Below are positions 54,994-64,000 of a DNA stretch of 64,000 nucleotides, piece by piece. A program made the position numbers and the translations under genes. The stretch comes from Paucibacter sp. Y2R2-4 (GTDB taxonomy: Bacteria > Pseudomonadota > Gammaproteobacteria > Burkholderiales > Burkholderiaceae_C): the NCBI RefSeq assembly GCF_025717535.1, contig NZ_JAJIRO010000002.1, positions 310,001-374,000 of the forward strand, read 5' to 3'. A model generated the notes under the pieces. It worked only from the letters and a program-made list of their open reading frames with translations. It had not been told where the DNA came from and searched no databases. Each line of letters begins with the position of its first letter. Within the stretch, counting starts at the first letter, position 1.

Positions 54994-56097
54994 TCAGGGG
55001 CTGAAGGCCAAGCCCTTGACTGGCTTATCGCCCGCATCGGCGCCAACATCGGCACTCAAACGCCATTGCTGAACCAGGCCGCCATAGCGCGAGCCCCATT
55101 GGCGCAAGTCTTCATCCCGGCCTTGATAGACCTGATTCAAGAAGGCCAGCGACAACTCCTGGGTGGCGGCCTTGACCTTGGGATTCAAGGCCACTCCACC
55201 TGCAGCGGCTCGGTCGGTAAAGATGCTGTGTGAGCCGCCTTCAAACACCACCAGGCTCTTGCGTGGGCTGCCTGTGGCGTCAAACACGGCGATGCGGTCT
55301 TTGGCATCCGAGTGGTAGCCAGGAATATTGATCACGTCTTCCGACGCGGTGATGTGCAGCGAAGGGATGCTGATGGGTTTGAGGATGGCGGCCGTCTTCT
55401 CGGTCTCGCCGTAAAAAGGCGGGGCCGAGATGATGATGGCGGCCTTGATGCGCGGGTCTCGCAACTGCGCGAGCGTCTGACCCTGGCGGCTCACCTCGGC
55501 GCCGGACAAAAGCATCACCGTGTTGGCACCGTAGCTATGACCGGCAGCGCTGATGCGCTCCTGATCGATCTTGGCGCCATACGGGCTTTGCAAGAGCTGA
55601 TCCAGCGCGAAGCGCACGTCGGCCACCCGGTTCAAAGCCTCGCCCTCTTTGGCGGCCTCTTGCAAACGCCCGACCAAGCCGAAAGGGTTGCCAAACCACA
55701 AAGCGCGGTCGCTGCCCACATGCTGCACATGCAAGCTGGCATAGCCCTGCGAAGACCAATAAGCGCCCAAATAGCTGTAGCCACGCCGCGAGCCGCCGAT
55801 GCCATGTGAGAACACGATCAAGGGCACCGTGCCGTCCGCATGTTCCGGCGCTGCCGCCTTGGCCGGCCAGTACAAGCGTGCCGGCACCGCACGGCTACGA
55901 CTGGGGTCTTGCCAATCCAGGTCCTCGGTGCGGTAGTCCGCGGTCACGGCCGGGGTGTCCACATTCGCCGCCAGCGCTTCGCCCTGCAGGGCCTCGCCTG
56001 CGCGCATCTCGACACTCGGGCTGCGACATGCCGCCAGCAGCAGACCCAGACCCAAAAGCGCAGCGCCGCGAAGCGCCCGCGAAGATGTCAACCCCAT
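54994..56097 (-). CDS. Lipoprotein alpha/beta hydrolase (PAF-acetylhydrolase/dienelactone hydrolase-like)
   Basis: About 367 residues, with a lipoprotein signal (LGLGLLLAAC) and an alpha/beta hydrolase fold. IVFSHGIGGSRRGY supplies the oxyanion hole, AAGHSYGANTVM the nucleophile Ser188, and FEGGSHSIF the catalytic histidine region. ATG at 56097 gives a normal lipoprotein signal length; ATG at 56133 would add 12 residues. The substrate is unknown. Confidence 0.88.
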   Translation of the reverse strand: MGLTSSRALRGAALLGLGLLLAACRSPSVEMRAGEALQGEALAANVDTPAVTADYRTEDLDWQDPSRSRAVPARLYWPAKAAAPEHADGTVPLIVFSHGIGGSRRGYSYLGAYWSSQGYASLHVQHVGSDRALWFGNPFGLVGRLQEAAKEGEALNRVADVRFALDQLLQSPYGAKIDQERISAAGHSYGANTVMLLSGAEVSRQGQTLAQLRDPRIKAAIIISAPPFYGETEKTAAILKPISIPSLHITASEDVINIPGYHSDAKDRIAVFDATGSPRKSLVVFEGGSHSIFTDRAAAGGVALNPKVKAATQELSLAFLNQVYQGRDEDLRQWGSRYGGLVQQWRLSADVGADAGDKPVKGLAFSP

Positions 56098-56168
56098 CGC
56101 TTCCGAGCCTTTGCCTTGATTCATTTGCTTCATATGGGCCAGCGCCTCGCGGTTTTCAAGAGCCAGAT

Positions 56169-59100
56169 TTAGTTTGAACGGTCGACGGCCGTTTGCAGCG
56201 GCGCGGTGGACTTGCGACGAAACACGCGGCCCATGGCCTGAATCATGTCGTCCACATAACTGAACACAATGGGAATCACCAAGAGACTGAGGAAGGTGGA
56301 CGTGATCAGCCCGCCGATCACCACGATGGCCATCGGCGCACGGAAGCTCGGGTCCACGCCCATGCCAATGGCGATGGGGAACATGCCGGCGCCCATGGCG
56401 ATGGTGGTCATCACAATCGGGCGAGCACGCTTGTGGCAGGCGTCAAGAATCGCTTCCAAGCGCGGCAGGCCATGGTCACGCCGGGCGATCACCACATAGT
56501 CCACCAAGAGAATCGAGTTCTTGGTCGCGATGCCCATCAACATGATCAGGCCGATCATCGATGGCATCGACAAAGCGGTGTGCGTGATGAACAGCGCCAA
56601 GAAAGCACCCGGAATCGACAACACCAAGGCCGCCAAAATCGTCACCGGCTGGATGAAGTCCTTGAACAAAAGCACCAGCACGATGTAGATGCACATCACC
56701 CCAGTCAACATGGCCAGGCCAAAGCTGGCGAAGAGCTCGCCCATGGCCTCGGCATCACCCACGGTGGTTTGAATCACGCCCGGCGGCAGGTTCTTCAGCG
56801 AGGGCTTGGACAGGGCAAGTTTCTCCACCTCGCCCAGCGGCTGGCCGTTCAGCTCGATCTCAAAGTTGATATTGCGCAGGCGGTCATAACGATCGATTTG
56901 CGCAGGGCCGCTGGCGATCTCGAGCGTAGCGACGCTGGACAACGGCACTGACCCTTTGGCGCCCGGCACCGGCAGGCTGGACAGCAGAGCCAGATCGGTA
57001 CGCGCATCAGAACGCAGCTTCACCACGATGGGCACCTGGCGCTGCGCCAGATTCAGCTTGGCCAGGCCTTGGTCATAGTCGCCCGCGGTGGCAATGCGCA
57101 AGGTGTCGGCAATGGCGGTGGCATTGACGCCCAGATCGGCGGCCCGCGCAAAGTCGGGGCGAACAATCAGCTCGGGGCGTACCAGGCTGGAGGTGGAGGT
57201 GACCGCGCCGATGCCGGGAATGCTACGCAGCTCGCGCTCTACTTTCTGCGCATGCTCGGCCAAGGCGCGGCCGTCTTCGCCCGCCAGCACCAGCACGTAC
57301 TTCTCGCTGCTGCCGCCAAAACCGACCTTGACGCGCACACCGGGCAGCACATCCAGCGCCTCGCGCAACTGCCCTTCCAAGGCCTGCTTGCTCAAGCCCG
57401 TGCGCTCCTGGCGCGGGGTCATATTCAGGGTTAAGGTGGCTTTGCGCACCTCGGCCACGCCGCTGACAGCAAAGGGGTCGCCGCCCGCATTGCCGCCGCC
57501 AATCGCGGTGTAGATCAGCTTCACATGCGGGTTGGCGCGGACGATGGCTTCGGCCTCCTGAGCCACCGCCGAGGTCTGCGCAAAGCCGCTGCCGGGCGGC
57601 AGGGTCAGCGTCACCTGGGTTTGGCTCAGGTCATCGGGCGGGATGAAGCCGGTCGGCAACAGGCTGACCAAACCGAGAGAACCGACGGTAAAGACGGTCG
57701 TCAGGCCCAGGGTGGCGAGCCGATGCTGCAAACACCATTTGGCCCAGCCGGTGTAGACCGTCAGCCAACGCGGCTCGGTGTGGTCCTTGCTGGGGGCCTT
57801 GAGGATGTAGGCCGCCATCATCGGCGTCAACATGCGGGCCACCACCAGCGAGACGAATACCGCAATCGCCGCCGTCCAGCCGAACTGCACAAAGAATTTG
57901 CCGGGAATGCCGCCCATGAAGGCCGTCGGCAGAAACACCGCAATCAGGGTGAAGGTGGTGGCAATCACCGCCATGCCGATTTCATCGGCCGCCTCCATCG
58001 CCGCTTGGTACGGCGTTTTGCCCATGGCCAGATGGCGCATGATGTTCTCGATCTCGACGATGGCGTCATCCACCAAGATGCCCACCACCAAAGACAAAGA
58101 CAGCAGAGTCACCGTGTTGATGGTGAAGCCCAGCAGATACATCAACCCAAAAGCCGGAATCACCGACAGCGGCAAGGCGGTGGCCGCCACCAGGGTGGCG
58201 CGCCAATCGCGCAAGAACAGCCAGACCACCACCACCGCCAAGAAGGCGCCCTCATAAAGCAGGGTCATGGACCCTTCGTAGTTCTCTTGCACCGGATCGA
58301 CAAAGTTATAGGCCTCGGCAAACTCAATCTCGGGGTGAGTGGCTTTCAGCTCCTCCAAGGCCAGGCGCACGCCGGCCGCCACATCGACCTCACCGGCGCC
58401 GCGGGTGCGGGTGATCTCAAAGCCCACCACCGGCTTGCCGTTCAATCGCGCCGCCGAGCGTTGTTCGGCCACGCCGTCGGTGACGCTGGCCACTTGGTCC
58501 AGGCGCACATGGCGCCCGTCGCTGAGCGAGATGTCCATGGCCGCCAATTCCTGGGCCGTCTGCACCGTCGCCAAGGTGCGCACCGATTGCTCGGCACCAC
58601 CGATCTCGGCGCGGCCGCCCGAAGCTTCTTGCTGGATCTGGCGCAGCTGGCGCGAGACATCGGCCGCCGTGGCGTTCAGCGCCAGCAGCTTGGCGGGGTC
58701 CAACTCCACCTTGACCTCGCGGCTGACGCCGCCAACCCGCCCTACGGCACCCACACCACGCACCGACAGCATGCGCTTGGCCACGTAGTTATCGACGAAC
58801 CAGGACAGGCCTTCGTCATCGAGCCCACCGTCCTTGCGCTTGGAGGCCACGGTGTAGGTGAGGATGGGCATGCCGGAGAGCTCCATCTTGGAGATCACCG
58901 GGTCGCGCAGATCGGCCGGCAGGTCGGAGCGCACGCGCGAGACCGCGTCGCGCACATCATCCACCGCCTGCTGCGTGCCCTTCTCCAGGCGGAATTCCAC
59001 CGTCACCGTGGCGGCACCGTCTTGCACCGTGGTGTAGATGTGTTTCACGTCTTGCAGCGTGGCGAACTGGTTCTCCAGCTTGCGGGCGACTTGCGACTCC

Positions 59101-59279
59101 AGCTGCGAAGGCGAAGCGCCCGGCAGACTGGCGCTGACAATGACGGTAGGCAGATCGATGTCCGGGAAGTTCTGAATCTTCATCCAGCGGAAGCCCAGCA
59201 AGCCGCCGAGCGTCAGCATGATGAAGAGCAGGATGGCCGGGATCGGATTGCGGATCGAGGCGGAGGAGACGTTCAACAT
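56169..59279 (-). CDS. RND efflux pump inner-membrane transporter (HAE-1 type)
   Basis: A 1036-residue AcrB/MexB-family proton-driven pump. It starts MLNVSSASIRNPIPAILLF, with the first helix and porter domain (PDIDLPTVIVSASLPGAS), twelve helices in two sets of six, and HAE motifs such as GILVDDAIVEIENIMRHL near helix 4 with its essential Asp pair. The second half contains LIMLMGIATKNSILLVDY. ATG at 59279 was taken because an upstream extension of the frame is unrelated. Third and largest gene of the tripartite operon, 22 bases after the adaptor gene. Confidence 0.96.
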   Translation of the reverse strand: MLNVSSASIRNPIPAILLFIMLTLGGLLGFRWMKIQNFPDIDLPTVIVSASLPGASPSQLESQVARKLENQFATLQDVKHIYTTVQDGAATVTVEFRLEKGTQQAVDDVRDAVSRVRSDLPADLRDPVISKMELSGMPILTYTVASKRKDGGLDDEGLSWFVDNYVAKRMLSVRGVGAVGRVGGVSREVKVELDPAKLLALNATAADVSRQLRQIQQEASGGRAEIGGAEQSVRTLATVQTAQELAAMDISLSDGRHVRLDQVASVTDGVAEQRSAARLNGKPVVGFEITRTRGAGEVDVAAGVRLALEELKATHPEIEFAEAYNFVDPVQENYEGSMTLLYEGAFLAVVVVWLFLRDWRATLVAATALPLSVIPAFGLMYLLGFTINTVTLLSLSLVVGILVDDAIVEIENIMRHLAMGKTPYQAAMEAADEIGMAVIATTFTLIAVFLPTAFMGGIPGKFFVQFGWTAAIAVFVSLVVARMLTPMMAAYILKAPSKDHTEPRWLTVYTGWAKWCLQHRLATLGLTTVFTVGSLGLVSLLPTGFIPPDDLSQTQVTLTLPPGSGFAQTSAVAQEAEAIVRANPHVKLIYTAIGGGNAGGDPFAVSGVAEVRKATLTLNMTPRQERTGLSKQALEGQLREALDVLPGVRVKVGFGGSSEKYVLVLAGEDGRALAEHAQKVERELRSIPGIGAVTSTSSLVRPELIVRPDFARAADLGVNATAIADTLRIATAGDYDQGLAKLNLAQRQVPIVVKLRSDARTDLALLSSLPVPGAKGSVPLSSVATLEIASGPAQIDRYDRLRNINFEIELNGQPLGEVEKLALSKPSLKNLPPGVIQTTVGDAEAMGELFASFGLAMLTGVMCIYIVLVLLFKDFIQPVTILAALVLSIPGAFLALFITHTALSMPSMIGLIMLMGIATKNSILLVDYVVIARRDHGLPRLEAILDACHKRARPIVMTTIAMGAGMFPIAIGMGVDPSFRAPMAIVVIGGLITSTFLSLLVIPIVFSYVDDMIQAMGRVFRRKSTAPLQTAVDRSN

Positions 59280-59301
59280 GATGTTTGGCTCGTCCGCTTT
59301 T

Positions 59302-60504
59302 TCACTTGGCTGCAGGCTTGCTAGCAGCAGGCTTAGCAGCAGCAGGCTCAACCACCCGCACCAAATCGCCATCGCTCAAGAAGCCAACACCGCTGGCCAC
59401 CACGCGAGCGCTGGCGTCCAGGCCGCCGGTGACTTCAACCCGATCGCCCGAGCGGCGACCCAGGCTGACCTTGACCTGGTTGGCGCGGGCATCGGCACCC
59501 ACGCGGAAGACATAGGCAAAGCCATCGCGCAATTGCACCGCGCTTTGCGGCAGGCTCAAAGCGCCCGATTGACCCAGCTGGAACTCACCGCGCGCAAAGC
59601 TGCCGGCCCGCAGCGCCGCAGCCGCAGGCAGGTCCACATAGGCCAGACCCATGCGGGTTTGCGCATCCACCGTGGGTGCCAGCATGCGCAGGCGCGCGGC
59701 CACCGGCTTGCCGTCCAGTCCTTGCACCTGCACCGCCATGCCGGCGCGCAGATTGAGCAGTTCGGCAGCCGGCACCTCGGCGCGCCATTCCAGACGGTTT
59801 TGGCGAATCAATCGAAACAGTTCCGCACCCGGCTGCGCCATTGCGCCCAGCGTGGCCAGCCGCGCCGAGATCACGCCATCGTCAGGCGCGGTGATGCGGG
59901 TCTGCGCCAGCCGCAGCTCATCGGTCTTCAACCGTGCATTGGCGGCTTCCATACGCGCTTGAGCCGCCAGCTCTTGGGTCAGGTATTGCTGCAATTGCTG
60001 CGCGCTCAAAGCATCGCTGCCGCTGGCCTTGAGCTGGCGAGCCCGCTCGGCATCGGCTTGCGCTGCGCTCAGATTGGCGCGGGCCTCGGCGGCGGCAGCG
60101 CGGCTTTGCGCCAACTCAGCCTGCACCGTGTCATTGGACAAACGCGCCAGCAACTGGCCCCGCTTGACCGCATCACCGACATTGACCAGCACCTCGGCCA
60201 GACGCAGGCCGGCGGTCTCGGCGCCGATAACCGTCTCTTGCCAGGCGGCCACCGAGCCGTTAGCGCTGAGCGTCTGTTGCCAATCGCTGCGCTGCGCGCT
60301 GATGAGATTGACCGTCAGGGCGGGCTTGGACTTGCCGGCGGCCGTGGTTGAAACCGATGAAGTCGATGAAGCCGATGAAGTCGTGGAGGGCGCTGAGGCG
60401 GGCGCATCGGCCGCAATCGCAGCACCGACGATCCAAGGAGTCAGACCCAGGGCCAAAACCAGGGCGCCCAATGGACGCGGGGAAGTTCTCACTTGCTGTG
60501 GCAT
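59302..60504 (-). CDS. RND periplasmic adaptor (membrane fusion protein)
   Basis: About 400 residues. A signal-like hydrophobic start (LGALVLALGLTPWIVGAAIA), an Ala/Ser/Thr-rich linker, the split lipoyl/barrel-sandwich domain (SVAAWQETVIGAETAGLRLAEV and ITAPDDGVISARLATLGAMA), an alpha-helical hairpin and a beta-barrel with SLPQSAVQLRDGFAYVF. ATG at 60504 is chosen for the signal peptide. It connects the RND pump to the outer-membrane channel. Confidence 0.95.
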   Translation of the reverse strand: MPQQVRTSPRPLGALVLALGLTPWIVGAAIAADAPASAPSTTSSASSTSSVSTTAAGKSKPALTVNLISAQRSDWQQTLSANGSVAAWQETVIGAETAGLRLAEVLVNVGDAVKRGQLLARLSNDTVQAELAQSRAAAAEARANLSAAQADAERARQLKASGSDALSAQQLQQYLTQELAAQARMEAANARLKTDELRLAQTRITAPDDGVISARLATLGAMAQPGAELFRLIRQNRLEWRAEVPAAELLNLRAGMAVQVQGLDGKPVAARLRMLAPTVDAQTRMGLAYVDLPAAAALRAGSFARGEFQLGQSGALSLPQSAVQLRDGFAYVFRVGADARANQVKVSLGRRSGDRVEVTGGLDASARVVASGVGFLSDGDLVRVVEPAAAKPAASKPAAK

Positions 60505-60578
60505 GAGTGGGTCTTCTTTCAAAAAATGCATAGACATGGAGGGGGATCTGCGAGACATCCGCACATCGCCTTTGGAGT

Positions 60579-62045
60579 TCATGGAGCGACTGAGTCGGCG
60601 ACGGCGTCAGCCTGCCAACCGCCACCGCTGGCCTTGTACAAAGCCACCCAAGCGGTCAAGCGACTTGCTTGTACCTGTACCAGGGCGGACTGCGCGTTCA
60701 GTGTCAAACGATGCGCCTGTTCCAACTCGGCAGCACTGCTCAGGCCGGCACGCCAGCTGGACGCAGTGGCCAGGGCCGCTCTGCGATAGCCCGCCGCACT
60801 GGCTTCGGCGAATTGCTCGCGCTGCGCGGCCGAGTCGAGGCGCACCAGCCCTTCTTCCACTTCACGCACCGCTTGCACAACCGAGCCCCGGTAGCCCGCC
60901 AAGGCTTCATCAAATCGCGCCTGGGCCGCATCGGCTTGCGCCCGGCGAGCGCCCGCATCAAAGACCGGCAGCGACAAAGACGGGCCAAAGCTCCAAGCCG
61001 AGCCCTGCTCCCGAGTGCCGCCACTGAGCTGCAAGGCCGACAAGGAAATCGAACCACCCAGCTGCAACTGCGGATAACGCGCCGCTTCGGCGGCACCCCG
61101 CTCCGCCCAGGCGGCCAGCACCTGGCGCTGCTGTGCGGCCAAATCGGGCCGCTGCGCCAAGGTTTGAGCCGGCAAGGACGCGACTTGCAGCCCTTGCGTC
61201 TTGGGCAACTGGGCCCGGCGTGCGGTGAGTCGGGTGCGCAGCTCGGCCTCGGGCACGCCGCTGAGCGCTACCAAGCCCTTGATCTGCACATCGCATTCGG
61301 CCTGCTGCGCCAACACACGGTTCTCGCTTTCGGCCGCCGAGGCTTGCAGCAAGGCGTCCGGTCCAGCCGCTTCCAGGCCGACTTTCAGCTTGTCGGCCGA
61401 CCATCGGCCCAGCTTGCGCATGGCTTGCGCATCTTCTTGGCTGATCTGCAAAAGCTGCTCACAAGCGCGCAGGCTGATATAGCTCTGTGCCACCTCGGCC
61501 GCCAGGCTCACACGCGCCGCATGCCATTCCAGCTGGCTGGCTTGGGCGCGCGTTTCGGCCGCATCGCGCTGTTGCCGCACCCGCGAAAACAGATCGATCT
61601 CCCAGCCTGCATCGAGGCTGGCATTGCTGAGCGTTTGAGTCGGCGAGCCCTTGGGCAAGGCCAAATGTTGGCGCTGCGCCGTGGCATTCAAATTGAGGCC
61701 CGGCCAAAGCGCGCTGCCCGACTGCGTGGCCAGCGAACGCGCTTGTTGAATGCGTGCCACGGCCTGCTGCAGGCCAGGGCTGTGCGCTTGCGCTTGCTCG
61801 ATCAGTTGAGGCAGCAAGGGGTCGTCGAACTGCGCCCACCATTGCTGTAGGCCTTGAGTCTGGCCACCATGGGGTAGCGGCGCGGCCCAACTCGCAGGCG
61901 TCTGCTCGGCCTGCTGCAGGCGCTGCTGCGGTGGCGGGCTGACGGCGCAGCCAGCCATGGCCAGCGCCGTGGCCAAGCACAAGGCATTCCGGCCCAGGCC
62001 TTGCATGCCCTGCGTACGGGGTTTGAGTTCAGTCTTCAGCATCAT
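60579..62045 (-). CDS. RND outer-membrane factor lipoprotein (NodT family)
   Basis: A 488-residue TolC-like outer-membrane channel with lipobox LAMAGCAVS and two repeated halves of alpha/beta barrel. QWWAQFDDPLLPQLIEQAQAHSPGLQQ and SLDAGWEIDLFSRVRQQRDAAE are family blocks of the first half; AAEAARYPQLQLGGSISLSALQL follows in the second. Its ATG overlaps the TetR stop (ATGATGA), so all four genes form one operon. Confidence 0.95.
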   Translation of the reverse strand: MMLKTELKPRTQGMQGLGRNALCLATALAMAGCAVSPPPQQRLQQAEQTPASWAAPLPHGGQTQGLQQWWAQFDDPLLPQLIEQAQAHSPGLQQAVARIQQARSLATQSGSALWPGLNLNATAQRQHLALPKGSPTQTLSNASLDAGWEIDLFSRVRQQRDAAETRAQASQLEWHAARVSLAAEVAQSYISLRACEQLLQISQEDAQAMRKLGRWSADKLKVGLEAAGPDALLQASAAESENRVLAQQAECDVQIKGLVALSGVPEAELRTRLTARRAQLPKTQGLQVASLPAQTLAQRPDLAAQQRQVLAAWAERGAAEAARYPQLQLGGSISLSALQLSGGTREQGSAWSFGPSLSLPVFDAGARRAQADAAQARFDEALAGYRGSVVQAVREVEEGLVRLDSAAQREQFAEASAAGYRRAALATASSWRAGLSSAAELEQAHRLTLNAQSALVQVQASRLTAWVALYKASGGGWQADAVADSVAP

Positions 62046-62713
62046 TTTCTTGAGCCCTTGCGCAGGGCTTGTTCGGCTTCAATCATGGCTTGACCAAAAG
62101 TGACCAAGCGCTTCAAGGTGCGCTCATAAGCGCCCGGCCCCCGCACCACGCCGGGCAGCAAGCCTTCCATATCCTTGGCCGACATCCAATAGTCATGGGC
62201 CAGAGCAATCAAGGCAAAGGCCAGTTGATGCAACTCAGCGTCTGCGCTGGCCTGTGCTTCTGCGACGCCACAGCGTTGGCCCAACATCGTGACCAAGGCG
62301 AAATGCTGGGGCGCAATGTGCTCGCCGCAGATGTCGCCCCAATCCGGGCTGGGCGAAATCATTTCGTGACAGAAGATCCGCGTGCTCTCGGCCAGGCCGG
62401 AATCGGCATCGAAGAGTGGCCGCAAAAAAGCAGCGTAGAAACTCTGCAACCAGGTTTGCAATGGCATGGCCGCATCAGGCTCAGGCATGCTGGCCATCAC
62501 TTGGGCGACCGGCTGCACCAGGACCTCCCGGTACAGGCCGCGCTTGTCGCCGAAGTAGTAGGCAATCAAGGCGATATTGGCCTCGGCGGCGCGAGCGATC
62601 TCGCGGGTGCTGGCTTTGTCAAAACCCTTGTCGGCAAAGATGCGCCGCGCCTCACGCAAGAGGCGCTCGCGCCGGCCACTCAGTTCTTCGGACAATGCTT
62701 TGGATTTGGACAT
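62042..62713 (-). CDS. TetR-family transcriptional regulator (CerR-like C-terminal domain)
   Basis: A 223-residue repressor. The helix-turn-helix region is RREARRIFADKGFDKASTREIARAAEAN followed by IALIAYYFGDKRGLYREVL. The C-terminal ligand domain resembles the group regulating RND pumps (FCHEMISPSPDW, MLGQRCGV). ATG at 62713 is just inside the perfect palindrome upstream, its likely operator. It controls the downstream efflux genes and itself. Confidence 0.92.
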   Translation of the reverse strand: MSKSKALSEELSGRRERLLREARRIFADKGFDKASTREIARAAEANIALIAYYFGDKRGLYREVLVQPVAQVMASMPEPDAAMPLQTWLQSFYAAFLRPLFDADSGLAESTRIFCHEMISPSPDWGDICGEHIAPQHFALVTMLGQRCGVAEAQASADAELHQLAFALIALAHDYWMSAKDMEGLLPGVVRGPGAYERTLKRLVTFGQAMIEAEQALRKGSRK

Positions 62714-62728
62714 GGCGCGATGATAGAA

Positions 62729-62756
62729 AGAATTAATCAATCGATTGATTAATTCT
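62729..62756. promoter_or_regulatory. 28-bp perfect palindrome, likely TetR operator
   Basis: AGAATTAATCAATC is followed directly by its exact reverse complement. It lies 15 bases before the tetR ATG. Perfect symmetry, A+T richness in a G+C-rich region and position fit autoregulatory binding by the adjacent TetR protein. Confidence 0.85.
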
Positions 62757-62891
62757 CTCTATCGAATCGAGCGACAGCAAAGCGTGACCTGTTTCACCCC
62801 CAGGCCCTGAGCAGAAAACCCTGTGCTTTGAGCGCCCGGAGCCACAGATTTGTGAAAAACTAAGCGCACCAAGCCCAGTACCCAAGAGTCC

Positions 62892-63362
62892 ATGCCCAGC
62901 CCCAAATCACCCGCTGCTGTTCAGCAAGTTACTCAGGCCCGACCGAAAAAGGCACCCGAGTCCGATGCGGGCGTGGCCCCTGCCGTCTTGATCAACAGGC
63001 GCATTGCCGAGTTGCAGGACTGGCGAGGCGAGTTACTGGCTCAGCTGCGCGCCATCATCACCAGCGCGAATGAAGGCGTTGTCGAAGAATGGAAATGGAA
63101 CATCCCGGTCTGGTCTTGCAGCGGCATCCTTTGCACCGGTGAGACCTACAAAAAAGCGGTCAAGCTCACTTTCGCCAAAGGCGCTTCGCTGGAGGACCCC
63201 GAGCAACTGTTCAATGCCAGCCTAGACGGCAACACCCGCCGCGCGATTGACTTCACCGAAGGCTGCGCGATCAAGGAGGCTGCGCTTAAAGCCTTGGTAC
63301 TTTCAGCGATCCGTTGGAACCAAAGCTTGGCCGAAAGCAAGCCGCGCAGCCGCGGCCCTTAA
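62892..63362 (+). CDS. DUF1801 domain protein
   Basis: A 156-residue protein with a 30-residue basic start and a DUF1801 domain: IAELQDWRGELLAQLRAIITSANEGVVEEWKWNIPVWSCSGILCTGETYKKAVKLTFAKGA-type pattern, with AIDFTEGCAIKEAALKALV near the end. Members are small soluble proteins of unknown function. It is divergent from the tetR operon and convergent with the GGDEF gene. Confidence 0.88.
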   Translation: MPSPKSPAAVQQVTQARPKKAPESDAGVAPAVLINRRIAELQDWRGELLAQLRAIITSANEGVVEEWKWNIPVWSCSGILCTGETYKKAVKLTFAKGASLEDPEQLFNASLDGNTRRAIDFTEGCAIKEAALKALVLSAIRWNQSLAESKPRSRGP

Positions 63363-63399
63363 ACACTCTTTCCAAGGGAACTGAGGTCCAGCGGAAGGC

Positions 63400-64000
63400 T
63401 CAGAATAGCTCCATAGCGCTGAGTTGAGCCTGCTCGCTCATCTTGCCGGCCGACACCAACTCGGCATGGCTGTGGACCTGGTTGCGACCCGAGTCTTTGG
63501 CGTGATAGACCGCCTTGTCGGCGCGCTCAAAAGCGCCGGCCGGTGAATCACCAATGCGCACCTGCGTGAATCCGATACTGACGGTAATCCGCCCCACTTG
63601 CGGAAAGGCGTAGTGCTCGGTGTTGTAGCGCAAGCGCTCGAAAGCTTGCACCGCATCGACCTCGTCTTCGCAACGCATCAAGACCACGAACTCCTCGCCG
63701 CCGAAACGGTAGAGCAAGTCATGAAAGCGGAAGCTGCTGCGCATCAGCCGCGACAAGAGCAAGAGCACTTCATCGCCGATCAAATGGCCGAAGCGGTCAT
63801 TGACCGATTTGAAGTGGTCGATGTCGACCACGCCCAAAAAATAACGCGGGCTGGGGCCCTCGTGGCGGCGCCCATCATCGGTCTCAGAGAGTATGGCTCG
63901 CGCCGGCAACTCGCTGACAGCCTTCAAAAAGCTCTCTTCAAAGGTCTTGCGATTCAAGAGCCCGGTGAGGGTGTCGCGTTCGCTGTAGTCCAGCAAGCCT
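63400..64000 (-). CDS. Diguanylate cyclase (GGDEF domain), partial
   Basis: The frame is open to the right edge, so the N-terminal sensory part is missing. What is visible is a complete GGDEF domain: ERDTLTGLLNRKTFEE, VDIDHFKSVNDRFGH, LLYRFGGEEFVVLM (active motif GGEEF) and ADKAVYHAKDSGRNQV. It would make cyclic di-GMP from GTP. Whether the missing part is membrane-bound cannot be known. Confidence 0.95.
   Translation of the reverse strand, partial: GLLDYSERDTLTGLLNRKTFEESFLKAVSELPARAILSETDDGRRHEGPSPRYFLGVVDIDHFKSVNDRFGHLIGDEVLLLLSRLMRSSFRFHDLLYRFGGEEFVVLMRCEDEVDAVQAFERLRYNTEHYAFPQVGRITVSIGFTQVRIGDSPAGAFERADKAVYHAKDSGRNQVHSHAELVSAGKMSEQAQLSAMELF

Noticed and set aside
57525-59324. Plus-strand frame of 599 codons
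   Set aside because: Antisense shadow of the RND pump gene; low-complexity composition and no motif.
1-64000. CRISPR array, rRNA or prophage
   Set aside because: No regularly spaced repeats, no rRNA-like sequence and no phage structural genes were seen while reading the window.

Overview
The window reads as chromosome of a betaproteobacterium in the order Burkholderiales, probably the Sphaerotilus/Leptothrix/Roseateles/Paucibacter side. This placement is inference. It rests on high G+C coding DNA, the gene order yqgE-ruvX-pyrR-pyrB-pyrC', a cox operon with a fused cytochrome c domain on subunit II and a 38-residue assembly protein, a CIRCE operator in front of rpoH, and DUF3108/DUF3429/DUF2909/DUF2970 families common in this order. 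No rRNA, tRNA, CRISPR array or intact insertion sequence was seen.

Layout. 1-4560 (minus strand): the end of a surface-polysaccharide operon with WlbA/WbpB, WbpD and WbpE (UDP-2,3-diacetamido-glucuronate synthesis), a Wzx-like flippase and a partial acyltransferase. 4675-6198: lysS with a terminator. 6265-12502 (minus): enoyl-CoA hydratase, DUF3108 protein, M61 peptidase, DUF3429 protein, DsbC and a UbiH-type monooxygenase. 12615-13706: ychF. 13727-14190: a decayed IS481-type transposase.

14539-20007 (plus) is an A+T-richer foreign-looking block and the most interesting part of the window. It holds an acyl carrier protein, a SAM methyltransferase, an FkbH-type HAD protein, an MBOAT acyltransferase, a 38-residue DltX-like membrane miniprotein and a membrane-anchored SGNH protein. 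Together they look like a Dlt-type acyl relay in which the D-alanine-activating DltA is replaced by FkbH. The predicted cargo is therefore a glyceryl or O-methylglyceryl group moved from ACP through the membrane to an envelope polymer.

20105-21690: cheW and CIRCE-controlled rpoH. 21791-31109: a respiratory block with sco, ctaB, ctaA, a thioredoxin-like protein and surf1, then the cytochrome c oxidase operon coxB-ctaD-small protein-ctaG-DUF2970-coxC. 31363-40412: a BioC-like protein, comF, trmL, a Bug-type binding protein, gpsA, secB, grxC, a rhodanese, and a porin/binding protein/chemoreceptor set. 40997-47376: an NTF2-like protein, a two-component system, hydroxypyruvate isomerase, a PRPP synthetase-like gene and an AMP/thymidine phosphorylase. 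47497-52703 (minus): an orphan gene behind a structured leader, plsC and the pyrimidine operon with a metal-site-defective dihydroorotase. 52785-56097: photolyase, a hypothetical membrane protein and a lipoprotein hydrolase. 56169-62713: a TetR-controlled tripartite RND efflux operon. 62892-64000: a DUF1801 protein and a partial GGDEF protein.
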